A stretch of 5,537 nucleotides of DNA, taken from an uncultured Eubacteriales bacterium. Lineage in GTDB: Bacteria; Bacillota; Clostridia; Oscillospirales; Oscillospiraceae. A model generated the notes under the pieces. The model had not been told where the DNA came from. It made no database searches and saw only the letters and a list, made by a program, of their open reading frames with translations. Positions 1-5,469 of the stretch are shown here, piece by piece; within the stretch, counting starts at the first letter, position 1, and each line of letters opens with the position of its first letter. Location: positions 1-5,537 of the forward strand of contig USMP01000106.1 in the NCBI GenBank assembly GCA_900555795.1, written 5' to 3'. The translations under genes and the position numbers were made by a program.

Positions 1-429
1 TACGGCTGCGAGCACAACAGCGACAAGGATGAATCGGCCCGGTGCGACTTTATGACATGGGATATCCCCGTGGCGGACGACTGCCCGGTGTGCGGCCAGA
101 CCATGTTTAAAAAGTCCGGCAAGGGCTTTAAGAAGCCCTTCTGCATCAATGAGCAGTGCGCCAACTTTACCCCCGAGGACAAGCGGGGCGGGTATCGGAA
201 GAAGGCGGCCAAGACCGAGGAGGGCGGCGATGCCGCCGAAACCGCCGATGCCGTCGATGCCGCCGCCACCGGGGCGGCGGAGAAGGCCCCCGCCAAGGAG
301 AAAAAGACTTCTGCCAGGAAGGCGGCGGCCAAGCCCGCGGCGAAGAAGCCTGCGGCAGCTGCCAAAGGTACCGCCAGAAAAAGCGCGGCCAAGAAGGCAG
401 ATGCCAAAGCGGCGGAGGAGCAGGCGTGA
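1..429 (+). CDS. topA: DNA topoisomerase I, C-terminal part (5' end outside window)
   Basis: The frame is open from base 1 with no start, so this is the last 142 residues of a longer protein. Type IA topoisomerase I relaxes negatively supercoiled DNA; its catalytic domains lie upstream. Visible are the end of one zinc ribbon (YGC at residues 1-3, RCDFMTWD at 14-21) and a further cysteine cluster (CPVC at 28-31, C48, C53), the arrangement seen in C-terminal topoisomerase I zinc fingers. From about residue 66 the protein becomes a 77-residue low-complexity tail: first acidic and Ala-rich (to about residue 92), then basic with AAK/KKP/SARK-like units resembling histone H1-type tails, probably binding DNA. 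The TGA stop overlaps the next gene's GTG, suggesting translational coupling. A topA-trmFO neighbourhood is common in Firmicutes and supports the call. The gap between C3 and C15 is longer than the usual four to six residues. Confidence 0.9.
   Translation, partial: YGCEHNSDKDESARCDFMTWDIPVADDCPVCGQTMFKKSGKGFKKPFCINEQCANFTPEDKRGGYRKKAAKTEEGGDAAETADAVDAAATGAAEKAPAKEKKTSARKAAAKPAAKKPAAAAKGTARKSAAKKADAKAAEEQA
414..420 (+). promoter_or_regulatory. Ribosome binding site for the lipoprotein GTG start
   Basis: GGAGGAG lies five bases before the GTG at 426, inside the last codons of topA. It is the main reason to accept a GTG start that overlaps the topA stop (GTGA, 426-429). Confidence 0.6.
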
Positions 430-814
430 AAAGGACAGCCGCTTTCCTGCTGGCCGTGGCCTGTGCGCTGAGCCTGTCCGGCTGCTCCCGGAGCGGCACG
501 GAGCCGTACGCAGTCAAAACCTTTGCGGAGTCCCCCGTGAGTTGATAGAGGAGTACCTGGCTGAGCAAAAGGTTTTCACAACCGGGACCTATTACGGGAT
601 GAGCGACGGCACCTGGAAAACAGATGAGTATGCCTATCCCCACAGGCTGGAGATCACAGGCAGGCTGCCTAGCGCCCAGCGGGACAGCACCTATGTGATT
701 TTGAGCAGCAGGGATGACATTACCTTTGAAGAGGCCTGGAAGGCCAGCGGCCTGAGCAGCAATACAGAGGATTACTTCAGAAGGGAAGACGCTGTTTTTG
801 TGGGCTTGGGATGA
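426..814 (+). pseudogene. Small secreted lipoprotein gene disrupted by a one-base frameshift
   Basis: From GTG 426 the frame encodes a lipoprotein signal peptide: basic start (MKRT), hydrophobic stretch, and lipobox LSGC with the lipidated Cys at residue 20. It stops at 543-545 after only 39 codons. Another frame, open across this stop to TGA 812-814, continues with protein-like sequence (RELIEEYLAEQKVF, YAYPHRLEITGRL, DSTYVILSSRDD) and has no convincing start of its own. Adding one C to the run 532-536 joins the two as FAESP-RELIEEY and gives a 129-residue lipoprotein, so loss of one C is the simplest explanation. It may be a real mutation or a homopolymer sequencing error. I do not recognise the family. 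The product would be anchored outside the membrane. Its position between topA and trmFO, with tight spacing on both sides, implies the same transcript. Confidence 0.65.
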
Positions 815-828
815 TAAAGAGGGAAAAC

Positions 829-2136
829 ATGAATGTAACCGTAATTGGCGCGGGCCTGGCCGGCAGTGAAGCCGCCTGGCAGCTGGCCCGGCGGGGTGTC
901 CCGGTAACGCTCCGGGAGATGAAGCCCCAAAAGATGACGCCCGCCCACTCCAGCAAGGACTTCGCGGAACTGGTGTGTTCCAACTCCCTGCGGGGCGCCG
1001 GCTTGGAAAACGCGGTGGGCCTTTTAAAAGAGGAGTTGCGCCGCCTGGGTAGCCTGATTCTGGGGGCGGCGGACGCTACCCGGGTGGAGGCCGGCGGCGC
1101 CCTGGCCGTGGACCGGCAGGGTTTTTCCGCCTATGTGACGGATGCCGTCCGGTCCCACCCCCTCATCACCGTGGAGGAGGGGGAGGTGACGGCATTGCCG
1201 GAGGGGGAGGTGGTGGTGGCTACCGGCCCTCTCACCAGTGACGCCCTGGCGGAGCACCTCTCCCACCTCTTCGGCGCGGACAGCACCCTGAACTTTTTTG
1301 ATGCCGCCGCGCCCCTGGTGACATTTGAGAGCATCGATATGGGGCACGCCTGGTTTGCCTCCCGGTACGACAAGGGGACAGCGGATTATGTCAACTGCGC
1401 TCTCAGCCGGGAGGAGTATCTGGCTTTCTGGCGGGAACTATGTCAGGCGGAGGAGGCGGAGGTCCACGGCTTTGAGGACAAGCAGGTCTTTGAGGGCTGT
1501 ATGCCGGTGGAGGTCATGGCCCGGCGGGGGGAGGATACCCTGCGCTACGGGCCGCTGAAGCCCCGGGGCCTGCGGGATCCCAAAACCGGGGCGGAGCCCT
1601 ACGCCGTGGTGCAGCTGCGCCGGGACAACGCGGCGGGCTCCATCTACAACCTGGTGGGCTTTCAGACCCACCTGAAGTTTGGGGAGCAGAAGCGTGTGTT
1701 TTCCATGATCCCCGCTCTCCGGAGCGCGGAGTATGTCCGCTATGGCGTCATGCACCGCAATACGTATCTGGATTCTCCCCGGCTGCTGGACCGGTTTTAC
1801 CGCCTGAGGGAGCAGCCCCGCATCTCCTTTGCCGGTCAGATGACGGGGGTGGAGGGCTATGTGGAATCCGCCGCCTCCGGCTTTCTGGTGGGGGTGGAGA
1901 CGGCGCGGCGGCTGAGAGGGATGGAGCCGGTGTGCTTTCCCCGGGAGACCGCCATCGGCGCTCTGGCCCTGTATGTCTCCGATGGGACGGTGGCCCATTT
2001 TCAGCCCATGAATATCAATTTTGGGATTATTTCCCCTCTGGGCTACCGGGTTAAGGGGAAACGGAATAAGAACGCGGAAATTTCCCGGCGCTCGCTGGAG
2101 ATCATCGATACGCTGCAGGCAGAAGTAGAGAAATAG
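829..2136 (+). CDS. trmFO: Methylenetetrahydrofolate--tRNA-(uracil-5-)-methyltransferase (FAD-dependent)
   Basis: TrmFO makes 5-methyluridine at position 54 in the T-loop of tRNA, using 5,10-methylenetetrahydrofolate as carbon donor and reduced FAD. The protein is 435 residues, the normal family length. The N-terminal FAD-binding motif is VIGAGLAGSEAAW (residues 5-17), followed by the signature AELVCSNSLRG with Cys50. A second conserved cysteine sits in FEGCMPVEVMARRG (Cys224). These match the two functional cysteines known from the Bacillus enzyme (Cys53 and Cys226). Further family motifs are GQMTGVEGYVESAASG (from residue 336) and NINFGIISPL near the C terminus. I chose ATG 829 over the in-frame ATG 811 because an AGAGGG site (819-823) lies five bases upstream and the family starts directly with the FAD motif. 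The gene follows the lipoprotein stop by 14 bases, so it is probably in the topA transcript. Confidence 0.96.
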   Translation: MNVTVIGAGLAGSEAAWQLARRGVPVTLREMKPQKMTPAHSSKDFAELVCSNSLRGAGLENAVGLLKEELRRLGSLILGAADATRVEAGGALAVDRQGFSAYVTDAVRSHPLITVEEGEVTALPEGEVVVATGPLTSDALAEHLSHLFGADSTLNFFDAAAPLVTFESIDMGHAWFASRYDKGTADYVNCALSREEYLAFWRELCQAEEAEVHGFEDKQVFEGCMPVEVMARRGEDTLRYGPLKPRGLRDPKTGAEPYAVVQLRRDNAAGSIYNLVGFQTHLKFGEQKRVFSMIPALRSAEYVRYGVMHRNTYLDSPRLLDRFYRLREQPRISFAGQMTGVEGYVESAASGFLVGVETARRLRGMEPVCFPRETAIGALALYVSDGTVAHFQPMNINFGIISPLGYRVKGKRNKNAEISRRSLEIIDTLQAEVEK

Positions 2137-2137
2137 T

Positions 2138-2181
2138 GGGGCGGGCTGCGGTTTCGCCCCAAGACCCCTTCTTGGAAGGGG
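2138..2181 (+). other. Two short hairpins between trmFO and plsX
   Basis: GGGGCG (2138-2143) pairs with CGCCCC (2155-2160) around an 11-base loop. Just after it CCCCTTC (2165-2171) pairs perfectly with GAAGGGG (2175-2181) around TTG. Neither is followed by a T tract, so they are not good intrinsic terminators. They sit just upstream of the plsX ribosome binding region and could affect RNA processing or translation, or be the remnant of a short intergenic repeat. Confidence 0.45.
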
Positions 2182-2197
2182 GGAAAGCGAGGTGGGT

Positions 2198-3220
2198 ATG
2201 AAGATTATTATCGATGCCATGGGCGGGGATAACGCGCCGGTGGAAATTGTCCGGGGCGCGCTGAACGCGGCCAGGGCGCGGCAGGATTTGGATCTGGTGC
2301 TGGTGGGCCGGGAGGCGGACATCAAAGCCGCCGCCGCCCAGTGCGGCGCCTCCCAGTTGCCCGCCCAGGTACGCATTGCGCCGGCTACGGAGGTCATCAA
2401 CATGCACGACGACCCGGCGACCGCCTTTAAAGTAAAAAAGGATTCCTCTATCACCGTGGGCCTGCAGATGCTGGCCGCAGGGGAGGGGGACGCCTTTGTG
2501 TCCGCGGGGAGCACCGGGGCGCTGCTGGCGGCGGGAACGCTGCTGGTAAAGCGGGTCCGGGGTCTCCGCCGGGCCGCCATGGCCCCTGTGATTCCCACCG
2601 CGGCAGGGCAGGCGGTGCTGATTGACTGCGGGGCCAACGCGGAGTGTTCCGTGGAGTATCTGACCCAGTTCGCCTATCTGGGCAGCTTCTATGCCTGGCG
2701 GGTGCTGGGGATTGAAAAGCCCCGGGTGGCACTTTTGAATATCGGCGCGGAGGACACCAAGGGCGATCAGCTGCGCCGGGATACCTACCAGGCGCTGCGC
2801 GCCGCCGGGGAAGCGGGGCACCTGCGCTTTACCGGCAATATCGAGGCGAAGGACGCCATCAAGGGCGGCTGTGATGTCATCGTGGCCGACGGCTTTTCCG
2901 GCAACGTAATGCTGAAAACCATCGAGGGCGTGGGCTCCTTTATGGGAGGCGAAGTGAAGCGGATGTTTCTGCGAAACGCGGGAACCAAGCTGGCGGCGCT
3001 GCTGGTGAAGGGCGGCCTGGCGGAGTTCAGGGACCGGCTGAACCCGGATACTGTCGGCGGCACCCCCTTTTTGGGGCTGACGAAGCCTGTGATTAAGGCC
3101 CACGGCTCCAGCGGGGCCAGAGCCATTGAAAACGCCGTGTATCAGGCGGAGCGGGTGGCGCAGAGCGGTATGGCGGAGGACATTGCGGCCCATATCGATC
3201 TTATGAAAATCAGCCGGTGA
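2198..3220 (+). CDS. plsX: Phosphate acyltransferase PlsX
   Basis: PlsX converts acyl-ACP and phosphate to acyl-phosphate, which PlsY then uses to acylate glycerol-3-phosphate, the first step of phospholipid synthesis in most Gram-positive bacteria. It is a soluble, membrane-associated enzyme. The 340-residue product has the family length and motifs: N-terminal MKIIIDAMGGDNAP, FVSAGSTGALLAAG, LLNIGAEDTKGDQ, IVADGFSGNVMLK, and the C-terminal GGTPFLGL with VIKAHGSSGARAI. ATG 2198 is preferred because it gives the usual family N terminus and is preceded by GAGGTGG (2189-2195). An in-frame GTG at 2192 would add two residues and cannot be excluded. The next gene, acpP, supplies the carrier protein of its substrate. 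The fabD and fabG genes that separate plsX from acpP in Bacillus are absent here. Confidence 0.96.
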   Translation: MKIIIDAMGGDNAPVEIVRGALNAARARQDLDLVLVGREADIKAAAAQCGASQLPAQVRIAPATEVINMHDDPATAFKVKKDSSITVGLQMLAAGEGDAFVSAGSTGALLAAGTLLVKRVRGLRRAAMAPVIPTAAGQAVLIDCGANAECSVEYLTQFAYLGSFYAWRVLGIEKPRVALLNIGAEDTKGDQLRRDTYQALRAAGEAGHLRFTGNIEAKDAIKGGCDVIVADGFSGNVMLKTIEGVGSFMGGEVKRMFLRNAGTKLAALLVKGGLAEFRDRLNPDTVGGTPFLGLTKPVIKAHGSSGARAIENAVYQAERVAQSGMAEDIAAHIDLMKISR

Positions 3221-3251
3221 GGGCCGGGAACGGAGAAATCCGGATTGGCTA

Positions 3252-3280
3252 TTGACAGGCAGGAAGAAAAGATTTATCAT
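3252..3280 (+). promoter_or_regulatory. Strong sigma-A-type promoter for acpP
   Basis: A perfect -35 TTGACA (3252-3257) is followed after exactly 17 bases by a -10 TATCAT (3275-3280, five of six matches to TATAAT). It lies in the plsX-acpP gap and would start RNA near 3285-3289, about 40 bases before acpP. This gives acpP its own strong transcript, fitting the high cellular demand for acyl carrier protein. Confidence 0.82.
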
Positions 3281-3281
3281 G

Positions 3282-3308
3282 CCAGTGGACCCCCCGAAAG
3301 TCCCCTGG
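3282..3308 (+). other. Inverted repeat at the 5' end of the acpP transcript
   Basis: CCAG-t-GGAC (3282-3290) pairs with GTCC-c-CTGG (3300-3308), giving eight pairs with one mismatch and a nine-base loop. It sits at the predicted transcription start and just before the ribosome binding site (AAGGAGG, 3311-3317). If RNA starts a few bases inside it, only the inner part can form. A role in mRNA stability is possible but inferred. Confidence 0.4.
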
Positions 3309-3325
3309 GAAAGGAGGAAGAGGAA

Positions 3326-3568
3326 ATGCAGGATATTTTTGAGCGGCTGCAGAAGATCATCGCCGACCAGTTCGCGGTTGAACTGGACGAGATCACGGAG
3401 GATACCTCTTTTGAGGAAGATCTGGGCGCCGACTCTGTGGACCTGGTGGAACTGGTTATGGGCATGGAGCAGGAGTTCAAGATCGGTGAAGTCCGCGAGG
3501 AGGAGTTGGCAACCCTGACGACTGTGGGCGACTGCGTCGATTTCCTGGCGAAGAAGCTGGACAAATGA
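3326..3568 (+). CDS. acpP: Acyl carrier protein
   Basis: ACP carries growing fatty acyl chains as thioesters on a 4'-phosphopantetheine arm. The 80-residue acidic protein has the helix II motif LGADSVDLVELVMGMEQEF with the arm-bearing Ser at residue 37 (DSV in place of the commoner DSL), and the C-terminal TTVGDCVDFL typical of the family. ATG 3326 is chosen because AAGGAGG (3311-3317) lies eight bases upstream. A longer in-frame TTG start at 3245 would overlap the promoter and add sequence unlike ACP. The stretch after helix II reads FKIGEVREEELATL instead of the usual GIEIPDEDAEKI-like segment, a modest deviation in the region around helix III. It has its own promoter and is followed at once by a terminator, so it may be made mostly as a single-gene transcript. 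Confidence 0.95.
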   Translation: MQDIFERLQKIIADQFAVELDEITEDTSFEEDLGADSVDLVELVMGMEQEFKIGEVREEELATLTTVGDCVDFLAKKLDK

Positions 3569-3578
3569 GATGCGAGAG

Positions 3579-3623
3579 AGCCTCGTCGAACGGGCGTGTG
3601 ACGCCCATTGGGCGAGGCTTTTT
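3579..3623 (+). terminator. Intrinsic terminator between acpP and rnc
   Basis: AGCCTCG (3579-3585) pairs perfectly with CGAGGCT (3613-3619), enclosing a nested hairpin GGGCGT-gtg-ACGCCC (3592-3606). The outer stem runs straight into TTTTT (3619-3623). This is a textbook Rho-independent terminator, 10 bases past the acpP stop and 23 bases before the rnc start. No obvious promoter follows it, so rnc probably depends on read-through. Confidence 0.85.
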
Positions 3624-3646
3624 CCGTAGGAAGGGAGGGATACGCA

Positions 3647-4318
3647 ATGGAATCTTTGGAGGAAAGACTGGGCTACTGCTTTCGGGACCGTACACTGCTG
3701 GCGGAGGCGCTCAATCACAGTTCCTACGCCAATGAACACCGCTCCAGTGGTGTGGGAAGCAATGAACGCCTGGAATTTTTGGGAGACAGCGTGCTGGGCT
3801 TTGTGACGGCGGAGTTCCTGTTTCAAACCTACGGCAGCCTGCCGGAGGGGGATCTGACGCGGATGCGGGCGGCGCTGGTGTGCGAGCAGAGCCTGTACGA
3901 GGTGGCAAAGCTTTTGGATCTGGGCAGCTACCTGAAGCTGGGCAAGGGCGAGGAGGCCGGCGGCGGGCGGCAGCGCCAGTCCATTCTGGCAGACGCGGTG
4001 GAGGCCGTATTTGCCGCTGTGTACCTGGACGGCGGTATGGAGAAGATCCGAAGCCTCATCCACCGGGTATTGCTCAGCCAGGCGCCTGCGGCGGAGGACC
4101 GGCGGGACTATAAGACTACGCTGCAGGAGATCATCCAGCGCAAGAGCGGCCAGGTGCTTACTTACCACATGGTGGCGGAGGACGGCCCTGACCACAACAA
4201 GACATTCCTCTTCCAGGTGTGCCTGAACGGTGAACCCATCGGGCAGGGAGAGGGCCACAGCAAGAAGGAGGCCGAGCAGGCCGCCGCCAAGGACGCTCTG
4301 GACCGACAGGCCCAGTAG
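3647..4318 (+). CDS. rnc: Ribonuclease III
   Basis: RNase III cuts double-stranded RNA with Mg2+ and matures rRNA precursors and some mRNAs. The 223-residue product has both standard domains. The endonuclease domain (about 1-150) carries the signature NERLEFLGDSVLG (39-51) with Glu43 and Asp47, and LADAVEAVFAAVYLDGG with Asp116 and Glu119, the expected metal-binding residues. The double-stranded RNA-binding domain (about 151-220) shows DYKTTLQE and GHSKKEAEQAAAKDAL. No key residue is missing. ATG 3647 is preceded by AAGGGAGGG (3631-3639). A TTG at 3608 in the same frame lies within the terminator and is rejected. In many Firmicutes rnc lies after acpP and before smc; here the next gene is uppP after a long gap. 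Confidence 0.96.
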   Translation: MESLEERLGYCFRDRTLLAEALNHSSYANEHRSSGVGSNERLEFLGDSVLGFVTAEFLFQTYGSLPEGDLTRMRAALVCEQSLYEVAKLLDLGSYLKLGKGEEAGGGRQRQSILADAVEAVFAAVYLDGGMEKIRSLIHRVLLSQAPAAEDRRDYKTTLQEIIQRKSGQVLTYHMVAEDGPDHNKTFLFQVCLNGEPIGQGEGHSKKEAEQAAAKDALDRQAQ

Positions 4319-4320
4319 CC

Positions 4321-4384
4321 CGCGTGTCATTCTGAACGGAGTGAAGAAACCGGAGGTTCCTTCGCCGCGTCCAGGGTGACACGC
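4321..4384 (+). repeat. Palindromic interspersed-repeat-like element
   Basis: The left arm (GTGTCATTCTGAACGGAGTG, from 4324) closely resembles the dispersed palindromic repeats beginning GTCATTCTGAGCGAAGCG that I know from many bacterial genomes, and the right arm ends in the matching GTGACAC. The copy looks degenerate in its centre. It has no coding capacity and overlaps the terminator call. Assignment to a repeat family is from memory; only one copy is visible here. Confidence 0.5.
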
Positions 4385-4391
4385 TTTTCTT
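4322..4391 (+). terminator. Probable terminator of the rnc transcript, formed by a long palindrome
   Basis: GCGTGTCA (4322-4329) pairs with TGACACGC (4377-4384). The stem continues with two G-T pairs, CTG/CAG and, after a mismatch, ACG/CGT. An inner stem GAAGAAACC/GGTTCCTTC (4343-4351 with 4355-4363, one mismatch) closes on a three-base loop. TTTTCTT (4385-4391) follows directly. The structure starts four bases after the rnc stop, so termination is the natural reading. Confidence 0.7.
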
Positions 4392-4430
4392 CGCCGCCTG
4401 TCCGCCCCGGCCCTGATCCGCAAAAAACTA

Positions 4431-4459
4431 TGGAAAAACACAAACAATTGTGCTATCAT
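4431..4459 (+). promoter_or_regulatory. Probable sigma-A-type promoter for uppP
   Basis: A -35-like TGGAAA (4431-4436, four of six) and a -10 TATCAT (4454-4459, five of six) are separated by 17 bases in the only A+T-rich patch of the gap, after the rnc terminator. The -10 is identical to that of the acpP promoter. RNA would start near 4466-4469. An inverted repeat CACAA-acaa-TTGTG (4439-4452) lies wholly in the spacer. Confidence 0.62.
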
Positions 4460-4489
4460 AATATGAAAGGCATTTTCTGACAGACCAGA

Positions 4490-4558
4490 GGGCTCACCGG
4501 AGCCCCGCGCTGCGGGCGGCGCGAAATCCATTTACCGGAAAAGAGCCCGCGCTTTTCC
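4490..4558 (+). ncRNA. Structured 5' leader of uppP (candidate cis-acting RNA)
   Basis: Three hairpins can be drawn in the uppP leader. The first is GGGCTC-ACCG-GAGCCC (4490-4505). The second abuts it: CGCGC (4506-4510) with GCGCG (4519-4523), loop TGCGGGCG. The third is GGAAAAG (4537-4543) with CTTTTCC (4552-4558), loop AGCCCGCG. The loops of the second and third contain GCGGGC and GCCCGC, which are perfectly complementary and could form a loop-loop contact. A competing pairing of GGGCTC with the GAGCCC at 4543-4548 would break the first and third. No T tract follows, and the ribosome binding site (4582-4588) is not obviously paired. It matches no riboswitch class I know. High G+C makes chance pairing a real possibility. 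Confidence 0.35.
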
Positions 4559-4581
4559 CCACTGTCTACGACCTATAACAT

Positions 4582-4588
4582 AAGGAGG
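4582..4588 (+). promoter_or_regulatory. Ribosome binding site fixing the uppP GTG start
   Basis: AAGGAGG lies seven bases before GTG 4596. No ATG in the same frame is better placed, so this near-perfect site decides the start. Confidence 0.8.
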
Positions 4589-4595
4589 CGCTGCC

Positions 4596-5459
4596 GTGTC
4601 CCTGCTGAATGCTCTGATTTTGGGAATCATCCAAGGTGTGGCGGAATTTCTGCCCATCTCCAGTTCCGGCCACCTGTCCATCGCCCAGAACCTGCTGGGC
4701 CTGTCGGTGGAGGGGACGGAGGATATATTTTTTGACGTGCTGCTCCATCTCGGCACCCTGGCGGCGGTGTTTGCCGCCTACTGGACGGACATCAAGGACA
4801 TGGTGCTGGAGTTTTTCCGGACCATCCGGGATGTGGCCCGGGGCGGCATGCCAAAGCAGATCCCGCCCGCCCGGCGTCTCATCGGGCTGCTAATTGTGGG
4901 TACCCTGCCCCTGTTTGCGGTGCTGCCTATTCAGGATTTTGTGGAGGGCCTCAGCGCCAACACGTGGTTTGTGGGAGCCGCCCTTCTGGTAACGGGAGCG
5001 CTGCTTTTTGCCTGCGACCGGGTGCGGAAGGGCCGCAAGAATGAGCGGACGGCCACCATCCGGGACGTGCTGCTGGTGGGTGTGGGCCAGGCGGTGGCCA
5101 CCTGCCCCGGGATTTCCCGCTCCGGCATGACCATCTGCATGGGCTGCTTCTGCGGCATGGACCGGAAGTTCGCGGTACGGTTTGCGTTTCTGCTCTCCAT
5201 CCCCGCGGTGCTGGGGGCGAATATCCTCCATATTGCCGACGCGGTTCGCTCGGGCATTGATCCCTCCCTGCTGCCTGCCTATTTTCTGGGTGTGGCCGTG
5301 GCCGCGGTGTCCGGCTATCTCTCCATCCGCCTTTTGAAGCTGGTGGCGGCCAAGGGCCGCTTCGGTGCCTTTGCCTACTACTGCTGGGCGGCCGGGGCTG
5401 TGACGCTGGTGCTGACCGGGTTGAAGGCCGCCGGGCTGCTGCCCTGGCTGGCGGCCTGA
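4596..5459 (+). CDS. uppP: Undecaprenyl-diphosphate phosphatase (BacA/UppP family)
   Basis: UppP removes a phosphate from undecaprenyl diphosphate to recycle the lipid carrier of peptidoglycan and other wall polymers; extra dosage is known to give bacitracin resistance. The 287-residue product is strongly hydrophobic, with about seven to eight membrane segments. It has both family signatures: QGVAEFLPISSSGHL near the N terminus, containing the (E/Q)xxxE motif (Gln13, Glu17) and His26, and CPGISRSGMT with Arg175, the position of the essential arginine of the E. coli enzyme. The translation starts at GTG 4596 with MSLLNALILGIIQG, the usual family beginning. It has its own probable promoter and a leader of about 125 bases. 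A Nudix gene starts 10 bases after its stop and is probably co-transcribed. Confidence 0.95.
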   Translation: MSLLNALILGIIQGVAEFLPISSSGHLSIAQNLLGLSVEGTEDIFFDVLLHLGTLAAVFAAYWTDIKDMVLEFFRTIRDVARGGMPKQIPPARRLIGLLIVGTLPLFAVLPIQDFVEGLSANTWFVGAALLVTGALLFACDRVRKGRKNERTATIRDVLLVGVGQAVATCPGISRSGMTICMGCFCGMDRKFAVRFAFLLSIPAVLGANILHIADAVRSGIDPSLLPAYFLGVAVAAVSGYLSIRLLKLVAAKGRFGAFAYYCWAAGAVTLVLTGLKAAGLLPWLAA

Positions 5460-5469
5460 GGTGCGGCGG

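Noticed and set aside
149..540. Upstream part of the + strand frame ending at 814, Arg/Pro-rich
   Set aside because: It overlaps the topA tail out of frame; Arg/Pro-rich runs are what Ala/Lys codons give when shifted. Only the part after about 536 looks like protein.
529..545. Programmed -1 frameshift site in the lipoprotein gene
   Set aside because: A tRNA on CCC could slip in the C run, but the preceding codon does not fit the X-XXY-YYZ heptamer and no clear stimulatory structure follows. An indel is simpler.
811..828. ATG 811 as the trmFO start
   Set aside because: It overlaps the previous stop attractively (ATGA), but has no good ribosome binding site and adds six residues before the conserved N terminus.
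1438..2637. 399-codon open frame on the - strand
   Set aside because: It lies antisense to trmFO and plsX, has low-complexity composition and crosses a gene boundary; a shadow frame.
3245..3325. Longer acpP start at TTG 3245
   Set aside because: It would place the promoter inside the coding region and add 27 residues unlike ACP; ATG 3326 has a strong ribosome binding site.
3608..3646. TTG 3608 as the rnc start
   Set aside because: It lies in the terminator stem and lacks a ribosome binding site; ATG 3647 fits the RNase III N terminus.
2102..4531. Very long open frame on the - strand (809 codons)
   Set aside because: It runs antisense across plsX, acpP and rnc, which all carry clear family motifs. 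Its translation has no recognisable domain, and long antisense frames are expected in G+C-rich coding DNA.
4532..4756. Small - strand open frames over the uppP start
   Set aside because: They are antisense to the uppP signature motifs and have no recognisable content.
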